This document shows, piece by piece, positions 44,618-53,159 of a DNA stretch of 64,000 nt. This stretch comes from Verrucomicrobiaceae bacterium (GTDB taxonomy: Bacteria > Verrucomicrobiota > Verrucomicrobiia > Verrucomicrobiales > Verrucomicrobiaceae). Position numbers and translations under genes: made by a program. Within the stretch, counting starts at the first letter, position 1. The number at the start of each line of letters is the position of its first letter. The notes under the pieces were generated by a model, which saw nothing but the letters and a program-made list of their open reading frames with translations, did no database searches and was not told where the DNA came from. The DNA is taken from contig JAIXYN010000042.1 in the NCBI GenBank assembly GCA_027490195.1, positions 1-64,000 on the forward strand, read 5' to 3'.

Positions 44618-46018
44618 ATGATGCGCCCACTTCTTATCCTGTCTTTGTTGTTCACCGTCTCGCACCTGCATGCAGCGCAGCCGAACGTGCTCTTCATCAT
44701 CGTCGATGATCTGACGACCACGCTCGCATGTTACGGCAACACGCACGTCCATACGCCTGCGATGGATGCGCTGGCGGCGCGCGGTGTACGATTTGACCAT
44801 GCCTACACGCAGTTTGCGCTGTGCAATCCCTCCCGCTGCTCGTTTCTGACTGGCTGCTACCCCGAGAAAACGGGCGTGATGGATCTCAAGACGAGCCTGC
44901 GAAAGGCGCTGCCGGACGTGGTGACGCTGCCGCAGCATTTCAAAGATCACGGCTATGCCACCGGACGTGTAGGCAAGGTCTTCCATGTGGCTGATCCGAA
45001 GACGAAGCTGGATGTGGAACTTGGCCCCGCCCTGCACAAAGACAGCGAAATCCTCGTCGAAGCCAAGACTGCAAACGACCCTGATGACAAGCCGCGCGCC
45101 AAGGCCAAGGGCGAAGGCTACAACCGCACTTACTCAGCGTCAGCGCGGCCGGCGGCCGATTTCACGGACTACCAGATCGCCGACGACGCCATGGCCACAC
45201 TCGATGGATTCAAGACGAAGCCGTTCTTCCTCGCCGTCGGCTTTATCCGGCCACACACACCCTATGTGGCGCCGAAAGCATTCTTTGAGGCCATCGACAA
45301 GACACTGCTCGCGCTGCCGCCGTTTTATCGCGCAGACGGAGAAGTGATCACGCACCTGCCCCAATCATCGCTGCGGCCCAACAACAATGTTTTTCGCTAT
45401 GTGGCGCCGACGAAGGACGAAGCCCGTGATGCGCTGCAGGCCTACCTGGCCTCCGCGAGCTTTGTGGATTCGCAAATCGGCCGTGTGCTGGCCAGGCTTG
45501 AGGAGTTGAAACTCGCGGATAACACCGTCGTCGTCCTCACCGGTGACCATGGCTATCAGCTCGGGGAGCACGGCCTGTGGGCGAAGCAGACCTTGTTTGA
45601 AGGTGCGAACCACGTCCCGCTGCTCATCGCCGCGCCTGGCGTGGAGCCCGGAACACGCGCGGGACTTGCGGAACAGGTCGATATTTACCCGACGCTCTGC
45701 GATCTCGCCGGACTGCCGAAGCCCAAGCATCTGCAGGGCCGGAGTTTGAAGCCCATGCTGGATGATGCCACTGCCAAAGGCCGGCAGGTCGCCATCAGCA
45801 CGATGGTGGCTCCGCACACAAAGCTGACCGGCCACAGCGTGCGCACGGATGCCTTCCGCTACATTGTCTGGGAACAAAACGGCGGCGAACTGCTCTACGA
45901 CCTTCGCTCCGATCCCGACGAACTCCACAACCTCGCTGCTCAACCTGCGCAGGCTGAGCGCATGAACCGCATGCGCGAGCGTCTCGCTGCACATTTGAAA
46001 GCCGTCTCTGCACCATGA
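44618..46018 (+). CDS. Secreted sulfatase, iduronate-2-sulfatase-like
   Basis: A 466-aa exported sulfatase (signal [19 protein letters not shown]; the second Met is also possible). [12 protein letters not shown] (Asp30-Asp31), Cys69 in [20 protein letters not shown] and [21 protein letters not shown] are the specific markers of the iduronate-2-sulfatase-like subfamily. The enzyme therefore probably removes a 2-O-sulfate from a uronic acid or related residue, though bacterial members have broader substrates. The stop overlaps the next sulfatase start by ATGA. Confidence 0.93.
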   Translation: MMRPLLILSLLFTVSHLHAAQPNVLFIIVDDLTTTLACYGNTHVHTPAMDALAARGVRFDHAYTQFALCNPSRCSFLTGCYPEKTGVMDLKTSLRKALPDVVTLPQHFKDHGYATGRVGKVFHVADPKTKLDVELGPALHKDSEILVEAKTANDPDDKPRAKAKGEGYNRTYSASARPAADFTDYQIADDAMATLDGFKTKPFFLAVGFIRPHTPYVAPKAFFEAIDKTLLALPPFYRADGEVITHLPQSSLRPNNNVFRYVAPTKDEARDALQAYLASASFVDSQIGRVLARLEELKLADNTVVVLTGDHGYQLGEHGLWAKQTLFEGANHVPLLIAAPGVEPGTRAGLAEQVDIYPTLCDLAGLPKPKHLQGRSLKPMLDDATAKGRQVAISTMVAPHTKLTGHSVRTDAFRYIVWEQNGGELLYDLRSDPDELHNLAAQPAQAERMNRMRERLAAHLKAVSAP

Positions 46019-47907
46019 AGCATTTTCTCCTCACCCCATTCCTTTTCCTGTTCGCTGTCCTGCCGTCTTCATTCTCGGCGCAGCCCAATGTGATCATCAT
46101 CCTGGCTGATGATCTTGGCTGGAGCGACACGACGCTGTATGGCACCACGAAGTATTACCAAACACCGAATGTCGAGCGGCTGGCAAAGCGGGGCATGACT
46201 TTTACGCGGGCGTACTCGGCCAGTCCGCTGTGTTCGCCGACGCGTTCGGCGATTCTCACCGGGCTGAGTCCGGCACGGACGGGCATCACCGTGCCCAACT
46301 GCCATATGCCGCAGGTGGTGCTGGAGGCGACGGTGGCCAAGAAGGGGCCGCCGAATCAGAAGGTGGTGCAACCTGGGCCGCCAACGCGTCTGAAGACCGA
46401 GTACCGAACGCTGGCAGAAACGCTGCACGATGCGGGCTATGCCACGGGGCATTTTGGCAAATGGCACCTGGGCCCGGAACCTTACTCGCCGTTGCAGCAG
46501 GGTTTTGATGTGGATGTGCCGCATCATCCGGGGCCGGGGCCGGCGGGCAGCTATGTCGCGCCGTGGAAGTTTGCCGATTTTGATGCGGACCCTGACGTGC
46601 CGGACCAGCACATCGAGGACCGGATGGCGAAGGAGGCTGTGGCCTTCATGGAGAAGCATCGGGATCATCCTTTTTACATGAATTATTGGATGTTCAGCGT
46701 GCATGCGCCGTTTGATGCGAAGAAGGCGCTGATCGAAAAGCATCGTGCGCGTGTGAATCCCGCAGACCCGCAGCACAGCCCCACGTATGCGGCGATGGTC
46801 GAGAGCATGGACGACGCCATCGGCACGCTGCTCGACACGCTCGACCGGCTCAAGATCGCAGACAACACGGTCATCATATTCAGCGCCGACAACGGCGGCA
46901 ACATGTATGACAAGGTGGATGGCACCACGCCCACGAGCAATGCGCCGCTGCGCGGTGGCAAGGCTTGTCTGTTTGAAGGCGGCACACGGGTGCCGGGCAT
47001 CGTTGTCTGGCCCGGCATCACCGCCGCTGGCAGCCGCAGCGATGCGCTGGTGCAGAGCGAGGATTATTACCCCACACTGCTCGAAGGTCTGGCGCTCCAG
47101 CCCGCAGCGGAGCAGCGTTTTGACGGCAGCAGCATTCTACCTGCGCTGAAGGGCACCGATCTGCCTAGCAAAGCGATCTTCCAGTTCTTCCCTCATTATA
47201 CGGTCGTGCCCGACTGGCTGCCGCCCGCCGTGTCCGTGCATCGCGATGACTGGAAACTCATCCGCATCTTTCACGGCGGTGAAAAGGGGGCGCACCGACA
47301 TCTGCTGTTCAACCTGAAGGATGATCTCAGCGAGAAGAACAATCTCGCCACGCAGAAGCCCGAACTTGTGGCGGAGCTGGACGCGCTGATTGAAACCTTT
47401 CTCAAAGACACGCATGCCGTGGTGCCGGTGGTGAATCCGGCTTTTGATCCCAAGCAGTACCATCCCGAGCTCGAAGGCAAGCAGCAGCCCAAGGCCAAGG
47501 CGAAAGCACCTGCCAAAGACGAAAGCGATCCTGCGCTGCAAGGCTGGAAGGCCCGCGACTGCAAGACGATTGTCAAAGGCGGCATCGTGCATGTGACAAA
47601 CATCGGCATTGAATGCTTCCTCGGCTTCTCCGCTGGCAAGCACAGTGGTCCCAGCACCGCGACCTTCCGCATCAAATCCAAGCCCGGGACTTCACATTTT
47701 GACTGGCTGGCCAATGGTGGCAAAGCTCAACATGTGTCCTTCAGCTTGAAGGGTAACGACTGGCAGGAGATCAGTGTGACAATCCCCGCCAGCGGTCCGC
47801 TGGGCATCGTGCGGCTTTATTTGCCCATGCAGGAGCAACCCGTCGAAGTTGACTGGATCGAGCTTCGTTCAACCGAAGGCGGCAAAGTGACGCGGACGGA
47901 GTTTTGA
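46015..47907 (+). CDS. Secreted sulfatase with C-terminal beta-domain
   Basis: A 630-aa exported sulfatase (signal [22 protein letters not shown]), the largest of the twelve. LADDLGWSD (Asp32-Asp33), Cys73 in [20 protein letters not shown] and [10 protein letters not shown] are intact. The loop after the active site ([20 protein letters not shown]) is long. After about residue 475 a basic linker ([15 protein letters not shown]) leads to a beta-rich domain of about 115 residues ([24 protein letters not shown]), comparable to the end of the gene at 32143. It is translationally coupled to the preceding sulfatase. Confidence 0.92.
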   Translation: MKHFLLTPFLFLFAVLPSSFSAQPNVIIILADDLGWSDTTLYGTTKYYQTPNVERLAKRGMTFTRAYSASPLCSPTRSAILTGLSPARTGITVPNCHMPQVVLEATVAKKGPPNQKVVQPGPPTRLKTEYRTLAETLHDAGYATGHFGKWHLGPEPYSPLQQGFDVDVPHHPGPGPAGSYVAPWKFADFDADPDVPDQHIEDRMAKEAVAFMEKHRDHPFYMNYWMFSVHAPFDAKKALIEKHRARVNPADPQHSPTYAAMVESMDDAIGTLLDTLDRLKIADNTVIIFSADNGGNMYDKVDGTTPTSNAPLRGGKACLFEGGTRVPGIVVWPGITAAGSRSDALVQSEDYYPTLLEGLALQPAAEQRFDGSSILPALKGTDLPSKAIFQFFPHYTVVPDWLPPAVSVHRDDWKLIRIFHGGEKGAHRHLLFNLKDDLSEKNNLATQKPELVAELDALIETFLKDTHAVVPVVNPAFDPKQYHPELEGKQQPKAKAKAPAKDESDPALQGWKARDCKTIVKGGIVHVTNIGIECFLGFSAGKHSGPSTATFRIKSKPGTSHFDWLANGGKAQHVSFSLKGNDWQEISVTIPASGPLGIVRLYLPMQEQPVEVDWIELRSTEGGKVTRTEF

Positions 47908-47969
47908 TGTTGTTCTCGAAGCCATGGCTGGCTTGCAAATGTGCAGGGATCAAGCAAGACATCGGCTGA

Positions 47970-48659
47970 ATGAACATCGCCTCCAATCTGGACACTCGTG
48001 GATTCGCCATCGTGCCGAATGTGCTCGATGCCGCCGGATGTCATGCGATGGCGTCCTTGCTGGGGGATGCGAGTGGAGCTGGCACCCGTGGCATGCTGCG
48101 CATTCAAGAGGTGGCTGCGCTGGCGCAGAGATTGCTGGCCGACCTGGTGCGTCCGCATCTTCCCGACAAGCCCGTTCCGGTGCGCGGCATCTACTTTGAC
48201 AAACGCCCGGAGACCAACTGGCTCGTTGCGTGGCATCAAGACCTGACGCTGGCTCTCAAAGAAAAAGCCGAGGTGCCAGGATTCGGGCCATGGAGTGTGA
48301 AGGAGGGCGTGCCGCATGTGCAGCCACCGATGAAGCTGCTGGAGCAGATGCTCACTGTGCGCCTGCACCTTGATGATACCGACGCGGACAACGGAGCTTT
48401 GCGAGTCCTGTCCGGAACGCATCGACTGGGCCGACTGAGTGCGGAAGCGATCCAAAACTGCCGAGAAACCCATGAGGAGGTTCTTTGTGAGGCCAAAGCA
48501 GGCGACGTGCTGCTGATGCGTCCTTTGCTGCTGCATGCGTCCTCTCGTTCATCCAGTGCAAGACGCCGCCGGGTGCTGCACATTGAATTTGCGGGTTTTT
48601 CACTGCCAGACCCACTGGAATGGCATGAGGCTCCTTGCCAAAGCGTCATCAGTCCATGA
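47970..48659 (+). CDS. Phytanoyl-CoA dioxygenase (PhyH) family protein
   Basis: A 229-aa Fe(II)/2-oxoglutarate dioxygenase-type protein with no signal peptide. The iron-binding H-x-D is His89-Gln-Asp91 (AWHQDLTLALKEK), and the distal histidine lies in LLLHASSRSS near residue 190, followed by the Arg that would hold 2-oxoglutarate (RRRVLHIEF). LHLDDTDADNGALRVLSGTHRLG is the typical PhyH core strand pair. It begins 62 bases after the last sulfatase of the run and may be part of the same transcript. The substrate is unknown. Confidence 0.85.
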   Translation: MNIASNLDTRGFAIVPNVLDAAGCHAMASLLGDASGAGTRGMLRIQEVAALAQRLLADLVRPHLPDKPVPVRGIYFDKRPETNWLVAWHQDLTLALKEKAEVPGFGPWSVKEGVPHVQPPMKLLEQMLTVRLHLDDTDADNGALRVLSGTHRLGRLSAEAIQNCRETHEEVLCEAKAGDVLLMRPLLLHASSRSSSARRRRVLHIEFAGFSLPDPLEWHEAPCQSVISP

Positions 48660-48685
48660 CTGTTGCCACAACCGATTACATTCAC

Positions 48686-49570
48686 ATGAAACTCCTCCTT
48701 TTCCCGCTGCTGGCTCTTGTCCTGGTTCAATGCACTGCACCACTGCCGGATAGCATGCCGGGCAGTTTGACGCCGGTGTCCTCCTGGGGCATGCCGCAGA
48801 TCATCAATGTCTCAGCTTATGATCCGAAGGAGAAGCAGCGGGCGGGGCAGGGCTATTCGGAGCATGATGTGTCCGCGCTGCGGGCAAATGGAGCGAGCGG
48901 CCTCATTGCACGCGCAGGCAAGGGTGGGAACCTGGATGAGAAGTGTGGGAACTTCCTCGCCGCTGCAGATCGTGCCGGGCTGCTGCCGGGGGTTTACTAC
49001 CGCCTGCAAAATCATGTGGATGCCGTGGTACAGGCGGATCAGTTCTGCGCACGAGCGCACTCGCTGGCGCGTGGCCGTGCGTGGAATGCAGCGGCGCTGC
49101 TGCTGTGTGCGGACTTTGATGCAAAGTCGCGCCTGTCCGACATTCTACGTTTCATTGACCGCGTGGAATCACGCACGGGCGTCGTCCCTGTGGCATACCT
49201 GGAAAACAGCACGCACATGAAGCAGCTCCTCAGCAGAGCCGATCCGGCCACCAAGGCGAAACTGCGCCGCATGCCCTACTGGCTGGCGCTTTATTCTCAC
49301 GACGGTGGTGCGGGGCCGGATTATCCAGCGCCGGGCAACCCGCATGGCCTGGTCAATCAATATCAGGTGTGGTCTGACTGGATGCTGTGGCAATACGGTG
49401 GCGTGGAATGGGCGCATGGCCGCTCACAGCCGAAGGTGTACAACCACGGTGCCTACCGCAACAGCCTCTACTTCGGTCATCTCGACCGGCCGGTGGAGCG
49501 CAATGTGTTCAACGGCTCGCATGCAGAGCTGCAATCCTTCTGGCAGCAGCATGGTCTGCGGCTGCACTGA
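48686..49570 (+). CDS. GH25 (lysozyme-like) lipoprotein
   Basis: A 294-aa protein. The start at 48686 yields a lipoprotein signal, MKLLLFPLLALVLVQC with the lipobox Cys16; the frame extends upstream into the PhyH gene. The body matches GH25 muramidases: INVSAYDPKE at the first strand, GASGLIARAGKG, GVYYRLQNHVDAVVQADQF, LLLCADFDAKS, VAYLENSTHMKQL, PYWLALY and WMLWQYGGV. Conserved strand-end acids Asp are present in CADFD. It may trim peptidoglycan. It starts 26 bases after PhyH and ends at the convergent LysR remnant. Confidence 0.8.
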   Translation: MKLLLFPLLALVLVQCTAPLPDSMPGSLTPVSSWGMPQIINVSAYDPKEKQRAGQGYSEHDVSALRANGASGLIARAGKGGNLDEKCGNFLAAADRAGLLPGVYYRLQNHVDAVVQADQFCARAHSLARGRAWNAAALLLCADFDAKSRLSDILRFIDRVESRTGVVPVAYLENSTHMKQLLSRADPATKAKLRRMPYWLALYSHDGGAGPDYPAPGNPHGLVNQYQVWSDWMLWQYGGVEWAHGRSQPKVYNHGAYRNSLYFGHLDRPVERNVFNGSHAELQSFWQQHGLRLH

Positions 49571-49924
49571 TCAGCGCAAGGATGCGGAGACCTGCTTCAG
49601 TGCATCGACCAAGGTGCGCGTGGCCGCGGAAGCGCGACCTTTTTGCCAGAGGACGATGAAGTCCCAGCGGGCCTTCAGCTCTTTGAGTACGATGTTTTTT
49701 CGCGCCGCGAGCGGATCGCCATCGGCCACAGCGACGCAGACATGGAGTGAGCAAAGTTTGGCGCTGTGAAATTCATTAGCCGCGGTCAATCCCTCCTGGC
49801 CGATGAGCGCGAGATCGAGCTCTCCAGCGCGCTGGCCGTCGATCTGCTCGCGTGGGGACATGTCGTGGAGTTTCAGCTTCACCTCCGGCTGTGACTTGCG
49901 CAGCTTTGCCAAAGCTGGAGTCAC
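49571..49924 (-). pseudogene. Remnant of a LysR-family regulator (substrate-binding domain only)
   Basis: A 117-aa frame from a GTG that opens in the middle of a LysR substrate-binding domain ([32 protein letters not shown]). The helix-turn-helix domain is missing and a stop lies a few codons upstream. The centre is also shortened: DPLAARKNIVLKELKARWDF runs straight into the C-terminal VLWQKGRASAATRTLVDALKQ, so about 70-80 residues are gone. The C-terminal end looks normal. It is very unlikely to regulate anything. Confidence 0.65.
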
Positions 49925-49988
49925 AATGCTCTGCGCCGCTGAAGGCGCGCATTGCCGATCTCGAATCGCAACTCAAACTGCAAACACC

Positions 49989-50414
49989 ATGAACCCACGC
50001 CCACCTCTGCCACCTTTCACTGAAGAAACAGCGATCAAGAAAATCCAAGCCGCCGAAGACGCCTGGAACAGCCGCGATCCCGAGCGCGTCTCGCTCGCCT
50101 ACACACCTGACACTGAGTGGCGCAACCGCGATGTGTTTTTGAATGGCCGCGCTGAAGTCGTCGAGTTCCTGAAAAAGAAATGGGCGAGGGAACAGGACTA
50201 CCGGCTCAAGAAAACGCTCTGGGCTTTTACGGGAAACCGCATCGCCGTGCGCTTTGAATACGAGTGGCATGACGATGCCGGTCAATGGTGGCGCAGCCAT
50301 GGCAATGAAAACTGGGAGTTTGATGAAAATGGCTACATGGCCAAACGCTATGCGAGCATCAACGATCAACCGATCCGCGAGGAAGAGCGTAAGTTTCGCT
50401 GGGAGCGGGCCTGA
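49989..50414 (+). CDS. DUF1348 (NTF2-like) protein
   Basis: A 141-aa protein starting at 49989 (longer readings are remnant sequence). It has the NTF2-like DUF1348 pattern: [80 protein letters not shown] and ASINDQPI. The fold has a hydrophobic pocket, but no activity is established. Its ATG overlaps the stop of a vanished upstream frame (see finding on the junction at 49925). The SDR gene follows 23 bases later, probably as an operon. Confidence 0.88.
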   Translation: MNPRPPLPPFTEETAIKKIQAAEDAWNSRDPERVSLAYTPDTEWRNRDVFLNGRAEVVEFLKKKWAREQDYRLKKTLWAFTGNRIAVRFEYEWHDDAGQWWRSHGNENWEFDENGYMAKRYASINDQPIREEERKFRWERA

Positions 50415-50437
50415 GGATTCGTAACCTCAACCTCTTC

Positions 50438-51124
50438 ATGAAACCTGTCATTCTCATCACCGGAGCCACGCGTGGCATTGGATACGCTGCGGCGAAGCAG
50501 CTTGCCGCACGTGGTGCGCAGGTCATCATCGCCAGTCGTGATGGCACTCGGGCCGCCGATGCTGCAGCGCAAATCGGAAGTGGTGCGGGCAGTGTGGCGC
50601 TCGACATCACGGATCAGGCGAGCGTGGAAGAAGCGGTGGGGCAGATTGAGGAGAAGTATGGTCGGCTGGATGTGCTGGCCAACAATTCTGCCATCCTGCT
50701 GGATCACTATCAAAGCCTGCTCGAACTCAAGCCGGAGGTGTTGCTGGAGACGCTGAACACGAACGTCGTCGGCACGCTGCGGGTGTGTCAGGCGTTTGCG
50801 CCGCTGCTCGCCAAATCCAGTGCGCCGCGCATCGTCAATGTCTCCAGTGGTGCCGGACAACTGGATGGTGAGCCGCAGGCCTGGGCACCGGCGTATTGCA
50901 TCAGCAAGACTGCGCTGAACATGCTCACCCAGCAGCTCACCGCCGCATTGCCTGAGGCGATCATCAATAGCATGTGTCCGGGCTGGTGCCGCACGGAGAT
51001 GGGTGGCAGCGATGCACCCCGTACACCGGATGAAGGCGCAGACACGCTCACGTGGTTGGCGCTGGATGCGCCCCATACGATGCGCGGGAAATTTGTGAAG
51101 GACCGTGCGGTGATTCCTTGGTAA
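50438..51124 (+). CDS. SDR-family NAD(P)-dependent oxidoreductase
   Basis: A 228-aa classical short-chain dehydrogenase. The nucleotide motif TGATRGIG lies at residues 8-15, NNSAIL is the structural NNAG-like segment, NVSSG carries the active-site serine, and YCISK (Tyr153, Lys157) completes the catalytic triad. PGWCRTEMGG is the usual post-catalytic loop. Resembles bacterial carbonyl reductase-like SDRs that accept small aldehydes and ketones. It follows the DUF1348 gene; the substrate is unknown. Confidence 0.92.
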   Translation: MKPVILITGATRGIGYAAAKQLAARGAQVIIASRDGTRAADAAAQIGSGAGSVALDITDQASVEEAVGQIEEKYGRLDVLANNSAILLDHYQSLLELKPEVLLETLNTNVVGTLRVCQAFAPLLAKSSAPRIVNVSSGAGQLDGEPQAWAPAYCISKTALNMLTQQLTAALPEAIINSMCPGWCRTEMGGSDAPRTPDEGADTLTWLALDAPHTMRGKFVKDRAVIPW

Positions 51125-51154
51125 CAGAGGGGTTGCGGCAACGTTCTAGGTGCC

Positions 51155-52120
51155 ATGCAAAAGACCTTCCTCATCTGCTGGGCCGCCTGCGGTCTGTTCA
51201 CTTCGTTTCACGCCGCCGAACTGGCAGGGGCTCCGGGTCCGGTGGGCACACAGGCAGGTGCGAAGCTCGTCCATCGGCTGGAGATCACGAAGCCCGGTGT
51301 GTATGAAAACTTCCGTGTCGATGCGCAGGGCCAGGGCGGCAACATCGTGAAGATCACCGCAGACGATGTCACGCTGCGCAACTGCGAGATCCTCAATGGC
51401 AAGGGCAACGGAGTCGGAGTTTTTGGCACGCGTGTCGTGATCGAGAACTGCCGCATTCATCATCTTCTCAACGGCACCTTTGAGGAGCAGAACGATGCGC
51501 ATGGCATCACCGGCCGCTGGGGCGATGTCACCATCCGCAACTGCGACATCTCCCACGTCTCGGGTGATTCCATTCAGTTTGATCCCGACCGCAGGTCACG
51601 CGGCAGTCTGACGATTGAGCAATGCCACCTGTGGGCAGGCCCGCTGGCTGAAGACGCACCGGGATTCAAAGCGGGGCAGAGTCCGGGCGAGAACGCCTTT
51701 GATTCAAAAACCCCGCCTGATGGCGAGCGCTGCAAGCTCATGATCCGCCGGTGCTACCTGCATGGGTGGAAGCAGCCCAGCCAGATCACGACACGGGCGG
51801 CGCTGAATTTGAAAGAGCATATCGACGCGGTGATCTCGCACTGTGTGTTTGATGACAATGAGGTGGCCATCCGTGCACGTGGTCCTGGAGGACGCGGAGA
51901 TGCCCGCGTGACGGTGGAGGATTGTGCAATTTACCGTGCGCAGGTCGGCGTGAGGGCCGAGGACAAAATCGAAAACCTCAAAATTCTGCGCATGGCCTAT
52001 GGTCCCGAGGTGAAGTCACGCGAGGAGCGCCACGGTGGCAAGGACCTGCCCGGCTATGATAACACGGGCGGGCACGACGCGCCGCCGATGGAGAGCCTCA
52101 TTGTCAAACCCCGGTCTTGA
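51155..52120 (+). CDS. Secreted right-handed beta-helix protein
   Basis: A 321-aa exported protein (signal MQKTFLICWAACGLFTSFHA). Successive beta-helix coils are visible: ITADDVTLRNCEIL, RVVIENCRIHHL, DVTIRNCDISHVSGDSIQFD, LTIEQCHLW, LMIRRCYLHGW, AVISHCVFDDNEVAIRARG and VTVEDCAIYRAQVG. These suit a parallel beta-helix of the pectate lyase/polysaccharide-binding type. No catalytic triad can be named. It overlaps the convergent thioredoxin-MsrA-like gene by 17 bases. Confidence 0.82.
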   Translation: MQKTFLICWAACGLFTSFHAAELAGAPGPVGTQAGAKLVHRLEITKPGVYENFRVDAQGQGGNIVKITADDVTLRNCEILNGKGNGVGVFGTRVVIENCRIHHLLNGTFEEQNDAHGITGRWGDVTIRNCDISHVSGDSIQFDPDRRSRGSLTIEQCHLWAGPLAEDAPGFKAGQSPGENAFDSKTPPDGERCKLMIRRCYLHGWKQPSQITTRAALNLKEHIDAVISHCVFDDNEVAIRARGPGGRGDARVTVEDCAIYRAQVGVRAEDKIENLKILRMAYGPEVKSREERHGGKDLPGYDNTGGHDAPPMESLIVKPRS

Positions 52121-53042
52121 ACTGTGACTGCTGCGAGGGCGTGAGTAAGCTAGAAGCCTTCGCCGCATCGGTACGGATCCACGCATTCACCTTTGTGGCT
52201 TGTGCGGGTGAGAGAGGCAGCTTTTCTGCCGCAGTGCCGCCGATTTGTTTTTTCTGATCGCTTACGGGAGCGGTGCGGTAGCCGGAGATGTTGCCGATCT
52301 TGAGCCGCGTGGTTTTGGCGCTGGAGAGATCCGCCGCAGGAACTGAGACAGCATTGGCGCATTCCACCTTCTCTGCAGCGGCGATCAGCTGCGGCAGTGA
52401 AATGACCGCCGGGTCATATTTGACCCGTGTTACTTCGTGCCCGTCCATGAAACCGGCCTCGGTGGTGATCACGCCGTCGATCTGGCCCAGCGCCATCTCG
52501 CCAGTCCAGAAGCAGTACATGGCAAACACGGCCTCTTTCAGCTTTGGCGAGTGCTCGGCGGCTAGCAGTGTCAGGTAGGCGGGCACGGGACGCTTCGCTT
52601 GCGTCAGCGTCGCGATCATGCGCTCTGCGATTCCGCTGGTGTCCCATACTTGGTCTCTGCGCGGGATGATGTCTTCTCCGTTTGAATTGAGGAAACGCAC
52701 CACTTGGTAGTTCCACGCTGGCTCACCGAAACGCTTCAGCACTTCTGCGTCTCTGCCCGGCTTGTTGTTGTGAATCAGCAGCGGCGTGAACTCGGTCTCG
52801 ATAGCCTCAACCAGCAACGGATTCGACATCACATCGCGGCCGAACTGCTTGCAGCCTGCGCAGCCGGGGATCTCCTGAAACAGGGCGAACACTGGTTTGC
52901 CCGTTTGTTTGCTGGAAGCCAGCGCCGCGTCCAAATCGCGACCCCAGGCCACCTTTCCAGCCTCTTCGGGCTGCGGAGTGGATGCGGCGGAGCAGGACAG
53001 TGTAGGAAGCATGAGGGCGAGGGCGAAAAAGACGGACTTCAT
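52104..53042 (-). CDS. Exported thioredoxin-fold protein fused to an MsrA-like domain
   Basis: A 312-aa exported protein; I choose the ATG at 53040-53042, giving MKSVFFALALMLPTLSCSAAS as signal. The thioredoxin-like part (about 30-150) has the redox motif IPGCAGCKQF (Cys61, Cys64). The second part (about 155-235) reads AMYCFWTGEMALGQIDGVITTEAGF...EVTRVKYDPAVISLPQLI, matching methionine sulfoxide reductase A with the catalytic Cys177 in a CFW motif. The central loop of MsrA is shortened. It resembles the 'VPGUxxT' thioredoxin-like (seleno)protein group as I remember it. Probable periplasmic thiol or methionine repair. Confidence 0.75.
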   Translation of the reverse strand: MKSVFFALALMLPTLSCSAASTPQPEEAGKVAWGRDLDAALASSKQTGKPVFALFQEIPGCAGCKQFGRDVMSNPLLVEAIETEFTPLLIHNNKPGRDAEVLKRFGEPAWNYQVVRFLNSNGEDIIPRRDQVWDTSGIAERMIATLTQAKRPVPAYLTLLAAEHSPKLKEAVFAMYCFWTGEMALGQIDGVITTEAGFMDGHEVTRVKYDPAVISLPQLIAAAEKVECANAVSVPAADLSSAKTTRLKIGNISGYRTAPVSDQKKQIGGTAAEKLPLSPAQATKVNAWIRTDAAKASSLLTPSQQSQFKTGV

Positions 53043-53159
53043 ACCGGTGAGAGGCGGAGGCCCGGCATTTATTTCACGAAAAACGGAGTAAGTCGGCGGA
53101 GCATTTGGCCGCATTGCGTTGAAAGAGCGATGCCTGGCGCGCGTCCTCACAGTCCGACC

